A stretch of DNA of 64,000 nt. Source: Jaltomata sinuosa. Taxonomy: Eukaryota > Streptophyta > Magnoliopsida > Solanales > Solanaceae. The translations under genes and the position numbers were made by a program. The notes under the pieces were generated by a model. The model was not told the origin of the DNA. It searched no databases and saw nothing but the letters and a program-made list of their open reading frames with translations. The stretch spans positions 519,482 through 583,481 of the forward strand of contig QJPP01004084.1 in assembly GCA_003996215.1 (NCBI GenBank). The letters are read 5' to 3'. Each line of letters starts with the position of its first letter. Positions within the stretch are counted from its first letter, which is position 1. Positions 25,558 to 35,925 of this stretch are shown one piece after another.

Positions 25558-28500
25558 ACTGCCCCTCCCTTTGGGTAGGGTGAGTGTAATGAACCCTGGG
25601 CAAAGAAAATTGACGTTTCCAATTTTATCCGACCACAGATTCGTCTTCAGGAAGCGGTTAGCTCTAGCATGAATTTCAAGAAATCATGGCCGAACTCCGG
25701 TATCGAGTTTCATACATATCTCAGGTTATATGAGAACTCAATCCACTTGTAGTTCAAGACGCTTGATTTTATGCACGATTTCGAAAGAATTCCAAACTAT
25801 CTCGGTTTCAGAGTACGGAGAGACCGAAAAGCTAGGGAATAAGAGGATTGGGAGGAAATTAGGAATGCAGCCGTGTTTTCAAAACAGAGCCCGCCTACAT
25901 ATCCCAGGACTTAGGAATCAGGCTGCTTGTAGTTCGACTCAATCGGTGGAAAAGGTAATCTTTATGTTAAGATAACCTTTGGCTCGGGATGAGTGACAAG
26001 TAAATTGATCTATAGAAAAGAGGCTTGTAACCTCTCAACTATGAATGTGGCGCGCTTCACACCCATAAGTAAGATTTTACATGAACATAATTTCCAAAGC
26101 TCGAGGTGTATCATCACCCAGATTTTGAAAAGAAGGAATATTGCTTCTAGTGTGAGTTTAAAAAATACCCTGGATGCAAAACTAAGACCCAAGGAAAAGA
26201 AATACCCACATGCCTTCTGACAGGGGTGTGGTTTGATGGTGGTGGTAGTCGTTCCTCAGCTCGCGTCTAAAGAGTTTGATATCCCTCTTCGGACTAGGTC
26301 CTAGTTTGCTGCTAAGAAAAAGTTCCAAATTGTGATGCATCCTTTTTGATGTAGTCCGCACCTGTGGTTTTGCTTTGAGAATTTCATCCTTTTTCGGATG
26401 CTCTCGACAACATCTCAAAACATAATTGTTAGTAGTAACATAATTCCACTTGGAAAGGTAATTTCTTGGCCATACCTCATCCTTGGGTTATGTCCGAATC
26501 TTAGGTTGTGACATCTTTTTGATGTGCTTTGTACTTGATGTTCTGATTTGAGATTTTCATCCTCTCGAATGTTCTCGGTAATATTTGAAACAAAACAATA
26601 TGGTTAGTAGTAAAGTAATTCAATAGAGAAAGATAGCTTTGTACTTTGTTTTCCCATTTGTCACTTTTGAAGCAGATGTCGTCTTTTCATGTATCGACTT
26701 TCATGACAATCAAACGTGATAGCCATCGTAGCTATCAGATTGGATTGCCTTTGTGGCGATCTTTAAATAAGGTGACCTTTGTGGCCATTTGACGTGATGG
26801 TCCTTGCAACCGTTTGTGGCGTTCTCTTGAACGTGATAGGCTTTGTGGCTAATGACAGTAGTCTTTGCATATGCCTTTAGGGTAAATCTTGCACATCATC
26901 CGTATCGATGCGACTAACAAATATTCCCTGAATTATCAGGCTTTGGGTAATCTAGCACATCATCCGACTTTGGATAGAGGCGGCTTACAGATGCCTTTAG
27001 CTTGCTAGCTTTCGAGTGATCTTGCACATCATCCAACTTTAGATAGAGGCGGCTTACAGACGTCCTTCGAATTGCCATTTTTTTGGGGTAATCCTGCACT
27101 TTTATCCGATATTGGATGTAACGTGACTTACAAATTTCCCTTAAATTGATAGCCTTTGGGTAGTCATGCACAATATCAACGTGGATATGTCGCGAATTAT
27201 AGATAACCCTTGGACTGTCAATTTTTTAGTAGTGTTACACTTTATCCAATTGTGGATATTATCGCGACTTGCGCATTACCCTTGAATTTTCAATCTTCAG
27301 GTGATCTTGAACACTATACGGTTTTGGATATCGCTGCGTCTTACAGATAACTCTAACTCTATCAAGTTTTGGGACATCTTGCACACTATCCGGTTTCAAA
27401 TATCGGTGTGACTTACAGACGAGCTTTGGTTATCCAATCTGGGGAAATTCAGTTCATCATCCGATTAGGATGACGTCATATAGACATCCCTCGGACTATA
27501 TATTTTTGACCTCGATGGCAAGCGGTATTTGATTATCGGGGTAACAAGGCCTTTGCCACGCGATCAAATATAGCTGCATCTTCTGGCGATTGATGCTCTT
27601 GTATGTTTAAGCATACTTCAGAGTGAGACTTCATTGTCTCTAATAAAGGTGCATAAATATCCTCGACGTCAAACTCCTCCGTCTAACGCGATGTCAGATA
27701 TGAATATGTTGGATGCTAGACTTGGCATAATAATAATGAAGCAAATATATCCTCAACGTCAGACTCCTCCGTCTCATGCGATATCAGATATAAATATGCC
27801 AAAATTGGCATAATGACAAGGATGCATAAATAAATGTGGCATAAATATGTAAATGAAGATATCCTCAATGTTAGACTCCTCTGTTTTATGCGATCTTGGA
27901 TATAGGTATGCTCTTGGGTCAATCCCGCGCAGCCAGTGTGACTTAAAGACGCCTCTAAATGTCATCCTCTTTGAAATTGGCCGGTAGAGGGACATAATAC
28001 TCGCAGCGAATATGTTTGCGGTATTAATGATGATGATGGTCCTCTTGACATGCAAATATTATATGACCCTCTTGGCATGGTCCTCTCGACATGCAAACAT
28101 GATATGAACCTCTTGACATGGTCTTCTTGACATGCAAATATGATATGACCCTCTTAGCATGGTCCTCTCGACATGCAAATATGATATGGCCCTCTTGGCA
28201 TGGTCCTCTCGATATGCAAATATGATATGGCCCTCTTGGCATGGTCCTCTCGACATGCAAATATGATAATGATGTGGATAATCGTGCAATGACATGTATA
28301 TCAGTTGCAGAAAACATCACCTTTGATTTTTGTGTTGTCCTATTGGCTCTTTTGTGTGTACCTGTACTCAAGACAAACTATTAGTAGACACAACGTCGCT
28401 TTTACTAGCGACTACAGTCAAACTTGAAAAACTTTAAAGACAACGTCTATGAAGCTAATCAAAACAACTTTGTTTCAACTATGAAGGAAATAGTCGTGCC

Positions 28501-29693
28501 CCTTTCTGGGGATAGCCATAAATACCATTTTTGAACATCGTCTGTTCGTGGTGATTTTTGACTTGCTGGGGATTGGCAGAGAACGTCGCCGATCTCTCAT
28601 TTGGTGTCCTAACTTTGAAGTTGACCCATAATGTCCTGATCTACTTGGGGACTCGAGGATATTGTCAACCTCTCTTTATCTGGTAGTTCCCAAGAAGACT
28701 TTTGCCTCTTCGGCTCCTTCCTACCATTTCAGCTTTTATCGCCAAATTTGGGGCATAGGGTCTTGTTACGTTTCTTTTAACTCGTTGGATAATGAGAAGC
28801 TTTCACTGATTTCTAACATACTTTTTAGGACAACCTGCATCCATAGAAAAATTGTTAGTTTTTGGTGAAACTGATCTGTGTTGACCTCCTTCAATCTTTT
28901 GCTCCTTGATTTGTCTTTCTGGGTGCTTCCATTCTCGGTTACTGGCCGTCTTTGCGTCCCCGGGTCACGGTAGACAAAGTCAAATTATAAAGGAGTAAAA
29001 CTAATCTTTTTGCAAAGATTTTCGAACAAGCTCTTTGGAAAATAAAGCTTTGAAAAAGAGATAGCTTGGAAAGGTCTCTGCCCGTCATGTCATGTGCTAG
29101 CTCAACAAATGTCTTTTACTCGAGGCCTTGACATTTTTGACATACTGTTGGCGGACTCTGGAGATCCTTTGTTGTCCTAGTTGGGGAGTTCAAAATATTT
29201 TTTGAAAATTTGTCATAGCTGGGGATTATTCCCCCTTGGACTGGAGATTTTGAAGTAGACTCTGATCTCTCGGTGTTGGAGAATTATTCAAAGTTTAATT
29301 CTGAACTCTTGAATGAAGCTTGGTGGAAATTTTGAGGTTTTCCTCAAAATTTCTGCCCAGTTAAAGGTTTTGTGATGAATCTCACTCCTTTGGTAAGGGA
29401 CTTGAGAATCTGTGGAGATTGCGAGATTCTTTCTCGATATTTATTTTGGTCGCTCTTCGGCACATTCTGTATTCCAATTTGTTGGAGACGATCTTCGCCT
29501 TTTCAATTTTCGAGATTCCTTTCTCAAAACTTCTGCCCCAGTTTCCATTTCCAAGGTGATATGACCGAGCCGTTGTGGCGCCTACGTATCCCATTGAGGC
29601 AGTAATTAGGTCAAACGTAGTTCCCACACTTGAAGTGAGAGAATGTTGGAAATAATTAAAGGGATGACCAAAGCCGACACAGAACCTGTAACG
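25558..29693 (-). other. Element B internal region without recognisable coding domain
   Basis: The edge at 25558-25576 is a polypurine tract on the minus strand (AAAGGGAGGGGCAGT). Imperfect repeats of about 60-75 bp run through roughly 26880-27480, sharing phrases such as GCACATCATCCGACTTTGGAT and GGCGGCTTACAGA (each shown here in part). Three copies of a CCTCAACGTCAGACTCCTCC phrase occur at about 27655-27900, and a 41-bp array lies at 28038-28268. A conserved leader-like stretch (CCTACGTATCCCATTGAGG) lies near 29581-29600. Short open frames are low-complexity or repeat translations. No gag, RT or integrase was seen. Confidence 0.75.
28038..28268. repeat. 41-bp tandem repeat, about 5.6 copies
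   Basis: The unit begins GGTCCTCTCGACATGCAAAT and ends CCCTCTTGGCAT, with a few substitutions between copies. Its length is not a multiple of three, so the open frames across it (28024-28371, 28059-28295) are periodic artefacts. Confidence 0.93.
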
Positions 29694-32322
29694 TTCCTTC
29701 CTTGCGGGAGGTTTGACTCGAGGAAATTTGTTGGGTCGTTACCCAACACGGATATGCAGTGAAGAGGATGAGTCCTTGTGGACTCGGGCGGTTCATGTAA
29801 AGAAGAAAAGAAGACAGATTAGAGTTCAAATAGGGAAGATGAGAGAAGAATTGCACAATTCTAAGTTAAATAATAGAGCAAAAATTATGAGACATGAATT
29901 ATCCTAAGATTCTATTTTAGACAATTTAGATGAAAACTAATGTTTATAAGCAGATCTTTTCAAGAGTTGACACAAGTGATCAGTAAGGCAAACAACTTAA
30001 CAATGAACTTGTTTTAGGAATATAACATACTCGAATTCATCTAGTCATCAAAGGAAGCTATGCGTGTTACTGAAATCGTTATAACCAAGCAAACAATGCA
30101 CAAAATCAGTAGAACTACCCAAATTTCTATCACTATTAATTCCCAAAGTTCATGCCACTCATCACATGAGAGGCACAGAAACACACAAGGACAGGATATG
30201 AAACTCACAAGAAGATGCCAAGGAAATTAAGCACTGGATACTTTAAAATGAGGAAATTCAAACAAAGAAAGCAAAGTTTTAGTTAAAGAAACTAAAATCA
30301 ATGTTCTGCCAACCAAACCAACAACGAGGTGCATTTAAGATCCTAAATAGATACACATAGCTTAAGTGAGTGAAGGAGATTATCGGATCATTCACACAAC
30401 TTGAAACCTAAAGAACTAAGATGCTTCACTTAGGCTATTGGAAACATTAAGGAATAGTCATCTTTGGACAGAATTTGAACACATAAGAATCACAGAGAAC
30501 CAATGGACTAAAACCAAGCACACCCAAGATTCGTGAAAGGAAACAATCTGCTTATGTTGACAGACTAGGTCTACGAATGAAAATAAAAATCCTTAAAACG
30601 ATGTTCAAAGCAGTACTTGTATGGACTCATAACAATCATACAACAACAACGAAATCAGCCATGATTTCTAGAGAATTAACAGAGCTTTCAAACTAACAAC
30701 ACAAGCTCCAACATTTCTCTAAAAAAATGATACTCCAATATTATCTTGTTTTTCACATGAAATGACTACCAAAACAAGAGGAATGGGGAAACAGAAGACG
30801 ACATATGAAAATTCCAGAATCTCATGACTAACAACTAAACTTCATTCACAATCTCTTAATACCAAACCTAAACAAAAACTAGCCTAAAACCAGAGATTCC
30901 AAAAGAACACACAACTCATAATCACAACAACCCCAGCCTAAAACCAACAACATATTTCTAAAAAAATAGACAACTCTACATTATACTAAAAGCAAATGAA
31001 GAAGAAAAGAAAAGAGTAAAGAAACGGATGAGGGATTTACCTCTTTTGGAGCAGCGATTGGAACCACGAACTTCTGCCGAAACACTTTCGCCACCATCGA
31101 AAGAAAGAACTGCGAATTCTTTAGCCGAAAATCCCAAGCTCAAAAGAGTCTTATAGGGGTTTTCAGCCTTGAAAAAGCTTTGAGTGCTTCGGAATTCTTA
31201 GGAGCCAGAGATTGGTTTTCCAAAAGACTCAAAAGAACTCTTTTAGCCGGCCTTCAAGCTTATCCACACTGTAAAATCAGTGGGGTTTATATAGGAGGAG
31301 ATTTGGGTGAAATTTCTGGGGTTTCACCGATGTGGGCACAAGGATTTGAAGTAGTTTTTGGGGAATTCACTTGGAGGAATCCAAATTCTTGAGCTGGATA
31401 AGGACATAGCTCATCTGAATTGTACCATCGTGGACGATCTTGATCGATGCTCATACGAAGAAGAGATGGATTGAGGACACATCGTGGTCTCAGTACCTTC
31501 TAGGTATGATTTCTTCGTGCTTAGCATGCGTTTTTGTACGAAGATGAGGGAAAATGGAACGAATGAGGGGTGGCGATTTAGGGTTTGCTGGTTGGTGTTG
31601 AGAGAAGAGAAGATGGAGAGTATAGGGGCTCGTTTGGGTCTTCTGTTAGAAAGGAAAAGAGAAAGGGAGTATAAGAGTGTGAAGGAGTGGGTTGTGGCGT
31701 TGGGGCGGAGCGGGTCGGGTCAGCAGGTGGATTAGAGGAAAGGGAAGTGGGCTGGAGGCGGGCTGTGTGTATTGTTGGCCCAAATTGTTGGCTGATGAAG
31801 GGGTTATAAGATTGGTTAAAGTAATGGCCACATTTGCAAAAATGTGGCCAAAGGTTAAGGACATAGCCAAATTGATAGAAATTAGGAAAACTCCGGCTAA
31901 GATTTAAATAGTTTTAGAGGGATAGGCTAGAATTGAAATAAGAGTGAATCAATTACAATTAACTCTTGAGCTTAATTAATTTTAAACAATTTGAAATAAT
32001 TATCGTGTTTTAACACTGCCTCATTCAAAAATTATGGAATTAATTTCTAATTTTAATTCATTTGGAGGAAAATCAAGCATTTAATCTTTTTAAAAGGATT
32101 TTATTATGAAATTAAACTTTAAAAATAGTTCTTTAGGTAAACTCGTATAAATTCCACATAATTAAATGTGAAAAACATAAATTATTACTCAAAACTATTA
32201 TAACGCTAATTTGAAAAATATTTTATCCCTTTTTATAAAATAATTATTTCAAAAATTATTTAAAATTCAAAAAAGGCTCAAGATTAATTCGTAATGTGGC
32301 GGGTAAAAATTGGGTGTCAACA
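29694..32322 (-). repeat. 5' LTR of element B, inner part missing
   Basis: It matches 22938-25557 and ends GGTGTCAACA. It lacks the inner 735 bp present in the left LTR, and no primer-binding site was found at its inner edge. A deletion that removed the LTR end and the PBS together would explain both. A putative minus-strand TATA box lies at 31286-31293. Confidence 0.85.
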
Positions 32323-32699
32323 AAACCCATAAGAATTGGGTAAGAACTCTAATTTGAAAGTTCATGAAATCAAAAATAGAAATTAGGGGTTTTGAGCACA
32401 AGGGTGAAAGGAACCCATTGTTGAATACCCACATACCTTGATTGAAGCTAATCCAACTGAAATTGAAAAGAAAAGGAGGCTTGAACTTGTAGCTTGAGAC
32501 TTGGAGCTTGAAGGAGTTCTTTTTCCCAATTTGGTGGATGAATGAGGGATAAGGAATGACTTAGGCTAATAAGAGTAGAAATCCTACTAAAAGTGGTCAA
32601 AATAACCTCACTTAGTAGTTAAAAGGGTGGATAATTACAAAAATACCCCTAGGAATTAATTAGGAAAAGCTGAAAAAAGGGTTGGCTTCAGGAATCACG

Positions 32700-33150
32700 A
32701 ATGGATTCTACGAGTCGTAGACTGAACCACGGCTCGTGGTTTTCACTCGTGGTTCCTGGCCAAAGAGTCAGACTGCAGAAGGCATTCTACGAGTCAACAG
32801 TACGGGCCGTAGAACGATCTACGGTCCGTAGACTCAATCGTGATCTTAGGTTCAACATTCAAGCTGCAGAAGAGGAACTACGAGTCAACAGTATAACCCA
32901 TAGAATGGACTATGATCCATAATGTTCACTCGTGGTTCCTGGAGATAGGACAAATCTCTGGCTTAAATTTCACGAGTCGTCTTTACGGTCCATAGAACAA
33001 ACTACGGTTCGTAAAACACATTTGTGGTCTCAGACCAGAGACTGAATCCTGCAGGACTTAAACCACGACTCCATTCCATAGCTCGTGGTTTAGACCACGT
33101 TCCGTGGTTTGGACCCGTAGTTCCTGGAAATACCACATTTTTCAGAAATT
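32700..33150. repeat. 79-93 bp tandem repeats in LTR of element A
   Basis: Five imperfect units, marked by ACGAGTC (or ACGACTC) at 32710, 32789, 32880, 32972 and 33065. They also share ACTCGTGGTTCCTGG and the near-palindrome CTACGGTCCGTAG. The homologous array in the 3' LTR is cut by the CACTA transposon. Confidence 0.85.
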
Positions 33151-33189
33151 CTAAGTTTAAAACGCTGAATCGAATTCCGGGGTGTTACA

Positions 33190-34250
33190 TTAGGCCTCGT
33201 GTTTTTTCTGGTTGTTGCACACATGCCCTATGGACATGCACTGGGGCAGTATAGTGATTCCAATCATAGGAGAAAGTCATTCAAATTTGTTCCCCTTAGG
33301 ATCCACTACTGTAATCTCTAAAGGAAGTGGTTTTGTAACATTGATTTGAATTAGTATACGAGCATGATATCCTTGTTTATTTAGTCGTACATTCATCTGC
33401 AAACCAAGATTTCCCTGGAGAACCTCCAATCCTACTGAGGGATCCACAACTCCAACAACTTATTGACAACCTGGGAAATTTAACTCACAAAGGATTTCAA
33501 TCAGAAACTCTTCTTTGAAGTCAAACACTGATGTCCATGGTATTAGGATAAGATGTTTGTTTCTAAATGTATAGGGACCGAAGAACAAAATCTCAATCAT
33601 ATTTGTGGTATCTTGGAACCGTACAATGTAATATTCATCATTATGAAGGTATATATTGGGTCTGCTACTTTGTTCCAGGTTTAGGGAATATATCGACTCA
33701 TTAGAGAATAACTTGGAACCTCCCCAATGGTATACACTATTAGAGCATTCTTCCATCTGTCCAATTCTTTAGCTACCTCCTGTTGCTCAAGTTGAGCAAC
33801 AAGATGTCCATTAACCAATTGAGAAGGTACGTAGTCCAGGGACATACCATTAAATATCAACAAAGCGATTACTTGAAAACAGAGAAGTTCGTCATGTTGG
33901 TTTGGCCGATTACTCTTTGTGAATAACATCATCATTCCTTGCTACCACGGTCTCCATCTGTTCAATCAACACTGTATTGGCCTCCACACGCTCCTTCTGC
34001 ATTGTATTGAGGTCCCGTTGCACTGTATTAATCTCCTGACTTGGCGAGTTAACCTGCAAATTAGGGGTTTTAATTTATTTGCTTTGTTCAGAATCAACCT
34101 AGTCCTATCGCTCTTGCCAACCAAATCCTCCAATACCAATATACTGAACTTAAAAATTGGGGATTCCAGGCTCAACGATTGTTCCATTGGGGTAGGGTTT
34201 ATCACAGGTTGCTTGGGAGAAGAAGCTACCACTGGTATCCTAGCACCCAT
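33190..34250 (-). pseudogene. LINE ORF1-like DUF4283 protein remnant
   Basis: Minus-strand frames resemble the DUF4283/zinc-knuckle protein often found as ORF1 of plant LINEs. The run EVAKELDRWKNALIVYTIGE lies in 33935-33681. YYIVRFQDTTNMIEILFFGPY and the HLILIPW block (shown in part) lie in 33756-33460. A region with VLQGNLGLQMNVRLNKQGY and LEITVVDPKGNKFE lies at about 33430-33280. A knuckle-like CMSIGHVC near 33240 comes next. Frames change several times and stops intervene, so it is dead. It ends exactly where element A inserted. The N-terminal 34250-33966 frame is plausible but unrecognised. Confidence 0.65.
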
Positions 34251-34439
34251 CGAGCTACCAAATGCAATGAGTGGTTGGTTGTTTTCGAGGTCGTCGCCAT
34301 CCTATTCCCCGACCCTTTGCTATGGCACCACTATGACACACGTTAAACTAACGAGCGCCGAAATAAAGTCGGGAAGAGAGAGAAAGTCAAGTTCAATAGG
34401 CTTCCGAATTCTTTTGGAGAAAAAAGTGTTTTTTTAACT

Positions 34440-35580
34440 TAGTTCATTTTGTTTCGTCCTGTTCAGTCTATCTAAAAGGAGTTGATATATAGTCCAAAAT
34501 TGATCATGACAAACTTTATTAAAATATTTTTAAAAATATATTTTTTATTCCCTCCATTATCAAAAAATAGCTCATGTTTTGTGAGACACGTAACACAATT
34601 TGAATGGCTACTAAATGAAGGTTTATCAATGGACCCGCAACCTTTGTGCATTATGGCTTATGACGAATCTTTTATTTTTATTCCTAGTGGTCAGATACGT
34701 TTAATGATACTTTTAAAATTTAAACATGTTTTAGCTTTCTACTTTGATATTATTATTATATCATAATAACAATGACAAAAGAATACCAAAATTATTAATT
34801 AAGTTCATAAGATTATTGGCCATCTCTTTCAAACAATTAGAAATATCAGAACATCTAATTTAGTCTAATAAACGTTTTCAACGTTTTTCATAATCTTTCT
34901 GAATAAACATATGAACTTCAAATGTCACAAATGACTAATTAAGTCCATACATATATTTTAGAGCATCGTTAACAAGTTAAAAGTTACAATTAATGTTTGA
35001 CTCCTAAAAAAGAAGTACTCTTTTTGTTTCGATTCAGGTGATACTTTTTCTTTTTAGTTCATTTAAAGAAAATGACTCGTTTTTACTTTTATTAAGAAGA
35101 ATTGAATTTTAAACTTTCAATTTAATCTTTAATGAGATGATTTATAATCACATATATATTTGAATTATTGGGTAAATTTTATAAATGGTCATATAACTAT
35201 AACCTTTTTCCACCAAATAAAGTCAATAACCATGTTTTCTAACAGAAAAATCACTTAACTTTCACCCTACTAACACAAAGGTCACAATTACCTGAAAACT
35301 AATCATCCGATGAATGATAATTTTTACTTGCATTTGCGAAAAGGGCAAGATTACTTACAGCTTGATTGACCAAACTTTCAAAACTATCTTATTTTGAAAA
35401 ATATTTTTTATCAGAATTACTTTCGAAAAAGTATTTTTAGAGAATAACAGTTTGTGTTTGACTAATCAATTTGAAAAATATTTTTACCAAATATTAGAGC
35501 AAAAATTTGTGTTCAATCAGGATTGGTGCTTCTATTGAAAAGTTATTTTTTCAGCTTGTACTACTACTGGAAAACACTTA
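34440..35580. other. AT-rich intergenic stretch
   Basis: No gene was found. Around 35018-35160 there is a decayed stretch with one end resembling the Stowaway-like motif seen at 35581 (TACTCTTTTTGTTTCGATT), without a matching second end. The rest is AT-rich with no structure I can name. Confidence 0.5.
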
Positions 35581-35778
35581 CTACCTCTGTCTCAATTTAT
35601 ATGACTCACTTTCCTTTTTAATAAGTTCCAAAAAATGCCTATTTTATCCGTAATGAAATGATTTATAGTTACACAAACATCTGTGACTTATTTTAGACCA
35701 CAAATTTCAAAAGTTTTTCTTTCTTTCTTAAACTCCGCGCGAAGTCAAACTACCTCACATAAATTAGGACGGAGGGAG
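35581..35778. mobile_element. Stowaway-type MITE
   Basis: A 198-bp element between TA dinucleotides (35579-35580 and 35779-35780). The ends are CTACCTCTGTCTCAATTTAT and, in reverse complement, CTCCCTCCGTCCTAATTTAT. These are Stowaway-like terminal inverted repeats (CTCCCTCCGT type). It lies about 150 bp upstream of the TBL start codon. Confidence 0.85.
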
Positions 35779-35802
35779 TATTTTATTTCCTAAGAGCTTG
35801 GT

Positions 35803-35885
35803 CCTTAGTATTATAAGTACCCATAGTCCAACAACTTCAATTCCCTTGTGCTATTTCTCCTTAGTTTTATAAGTACCCATAGTCC
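35803..35885 (+). promoter_or_regulatory. Duplicated 27-bp TATA module upstream of the TBL gene
   Basis: The segments 35803-35829 and 35859-35885 are 26 of 27 identical. Each contains TTATAAGTACCCATAGTCC, a TATA-like core. Their 3' ends lie 96 and 40 bases before the ATG at 35926. Either copy could set the transcription start. Which is used is unknown. Confidence 0.6.
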
Positions 35886-35925
35886 CATAAGGAGATAAAG
35901 CAAAGAGGTCCATTGAGAGAAGAAT

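Larger units (their letters stand above)
22203..32322 (-). mobile_element. Element B: long-LTR, non-autonomous retrotransposon (LARD- or Tat/Ogre-derivative-like)
   Basis: A 10.1-kb insertion in the 5' LTR of A, with ends TG (22203) and CA (32322). The TSD is AATCC at 22198-22202 and AAACC at 32323-32327; the uninterrupted LTR copy has AAACCC. Two long direct repeats flank a 4.1-kb centre. The repeat edge TGTTGACACCCAATTTTTA on the minus strand, together with the purine-rich AAAGGGAGGGGCAGT before the left repeat, sets the orientation as minus. No gag or pol domain was found on either strand of the centre, which instead holds tandem repeats. Long LTRs and a coding-free centre fit a large retrotransposon derivative. 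Assignment to Tat/Ogre relatives is only a guess from the LTR wording. Confidence 0.85.
415..33189 (-). mobile_element. Element A: Tekay/Del-like Ty3/gypsy LTR retrotransposon with nested insertions
   Basis: The minus-strand order is 5' LTR (20953-33189), primer-binding site, gag, protease, reverse transcriptase, RNase H, integrase, chromodomain, polypurine tract and 3' LTR (415-15885). The integrase after RT plus a C-terminal chromodomain marks a Ty3/gypsy chromovirus. The outer ends read TG...CA on the minus strand (TGTAACACC... to ...GTGACA). The flanks are a 5-bp duplication with one mismatch, TTGGG at 410-414 and TTAGG at 33190-33194. Without the insertions the element is about 9.3 kb. 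It hosts elements C and B and a CACTA transposon, all in its LTRs. All coding parts carry stops or frameshifts, so it is non-autonomous now. The clade name is inferred from domain order and sequence style, not from a search. Confidence 0.93.
20953..33189 (-). repeat. 5' LTR of element A, split by element B
   Basis: The pieces are 20953-22202 and 32323-33189, about 2.1 kb together, collinear with the 3' LTR pieces. The outer edge is TGTAACACCCCGG on the minus strand. A run of five imperfect repeats of 79-93 bp occupies about 32700-33150. Confidence 0.92.

Noticed and set aside
28024..28371. 115-aa repeat protein or CRISPR-like array
   Set aside because: The 41-bp unit is a contiguous tandem repeat with no unique spacers and a length not divisible by three. 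The organism is a plant.
34482..34766. 94-aa ORF upstream of TBL
   Set aside because: AT-rich, hydrophobic by composition, no motif and no repeat partner; most likely chance.
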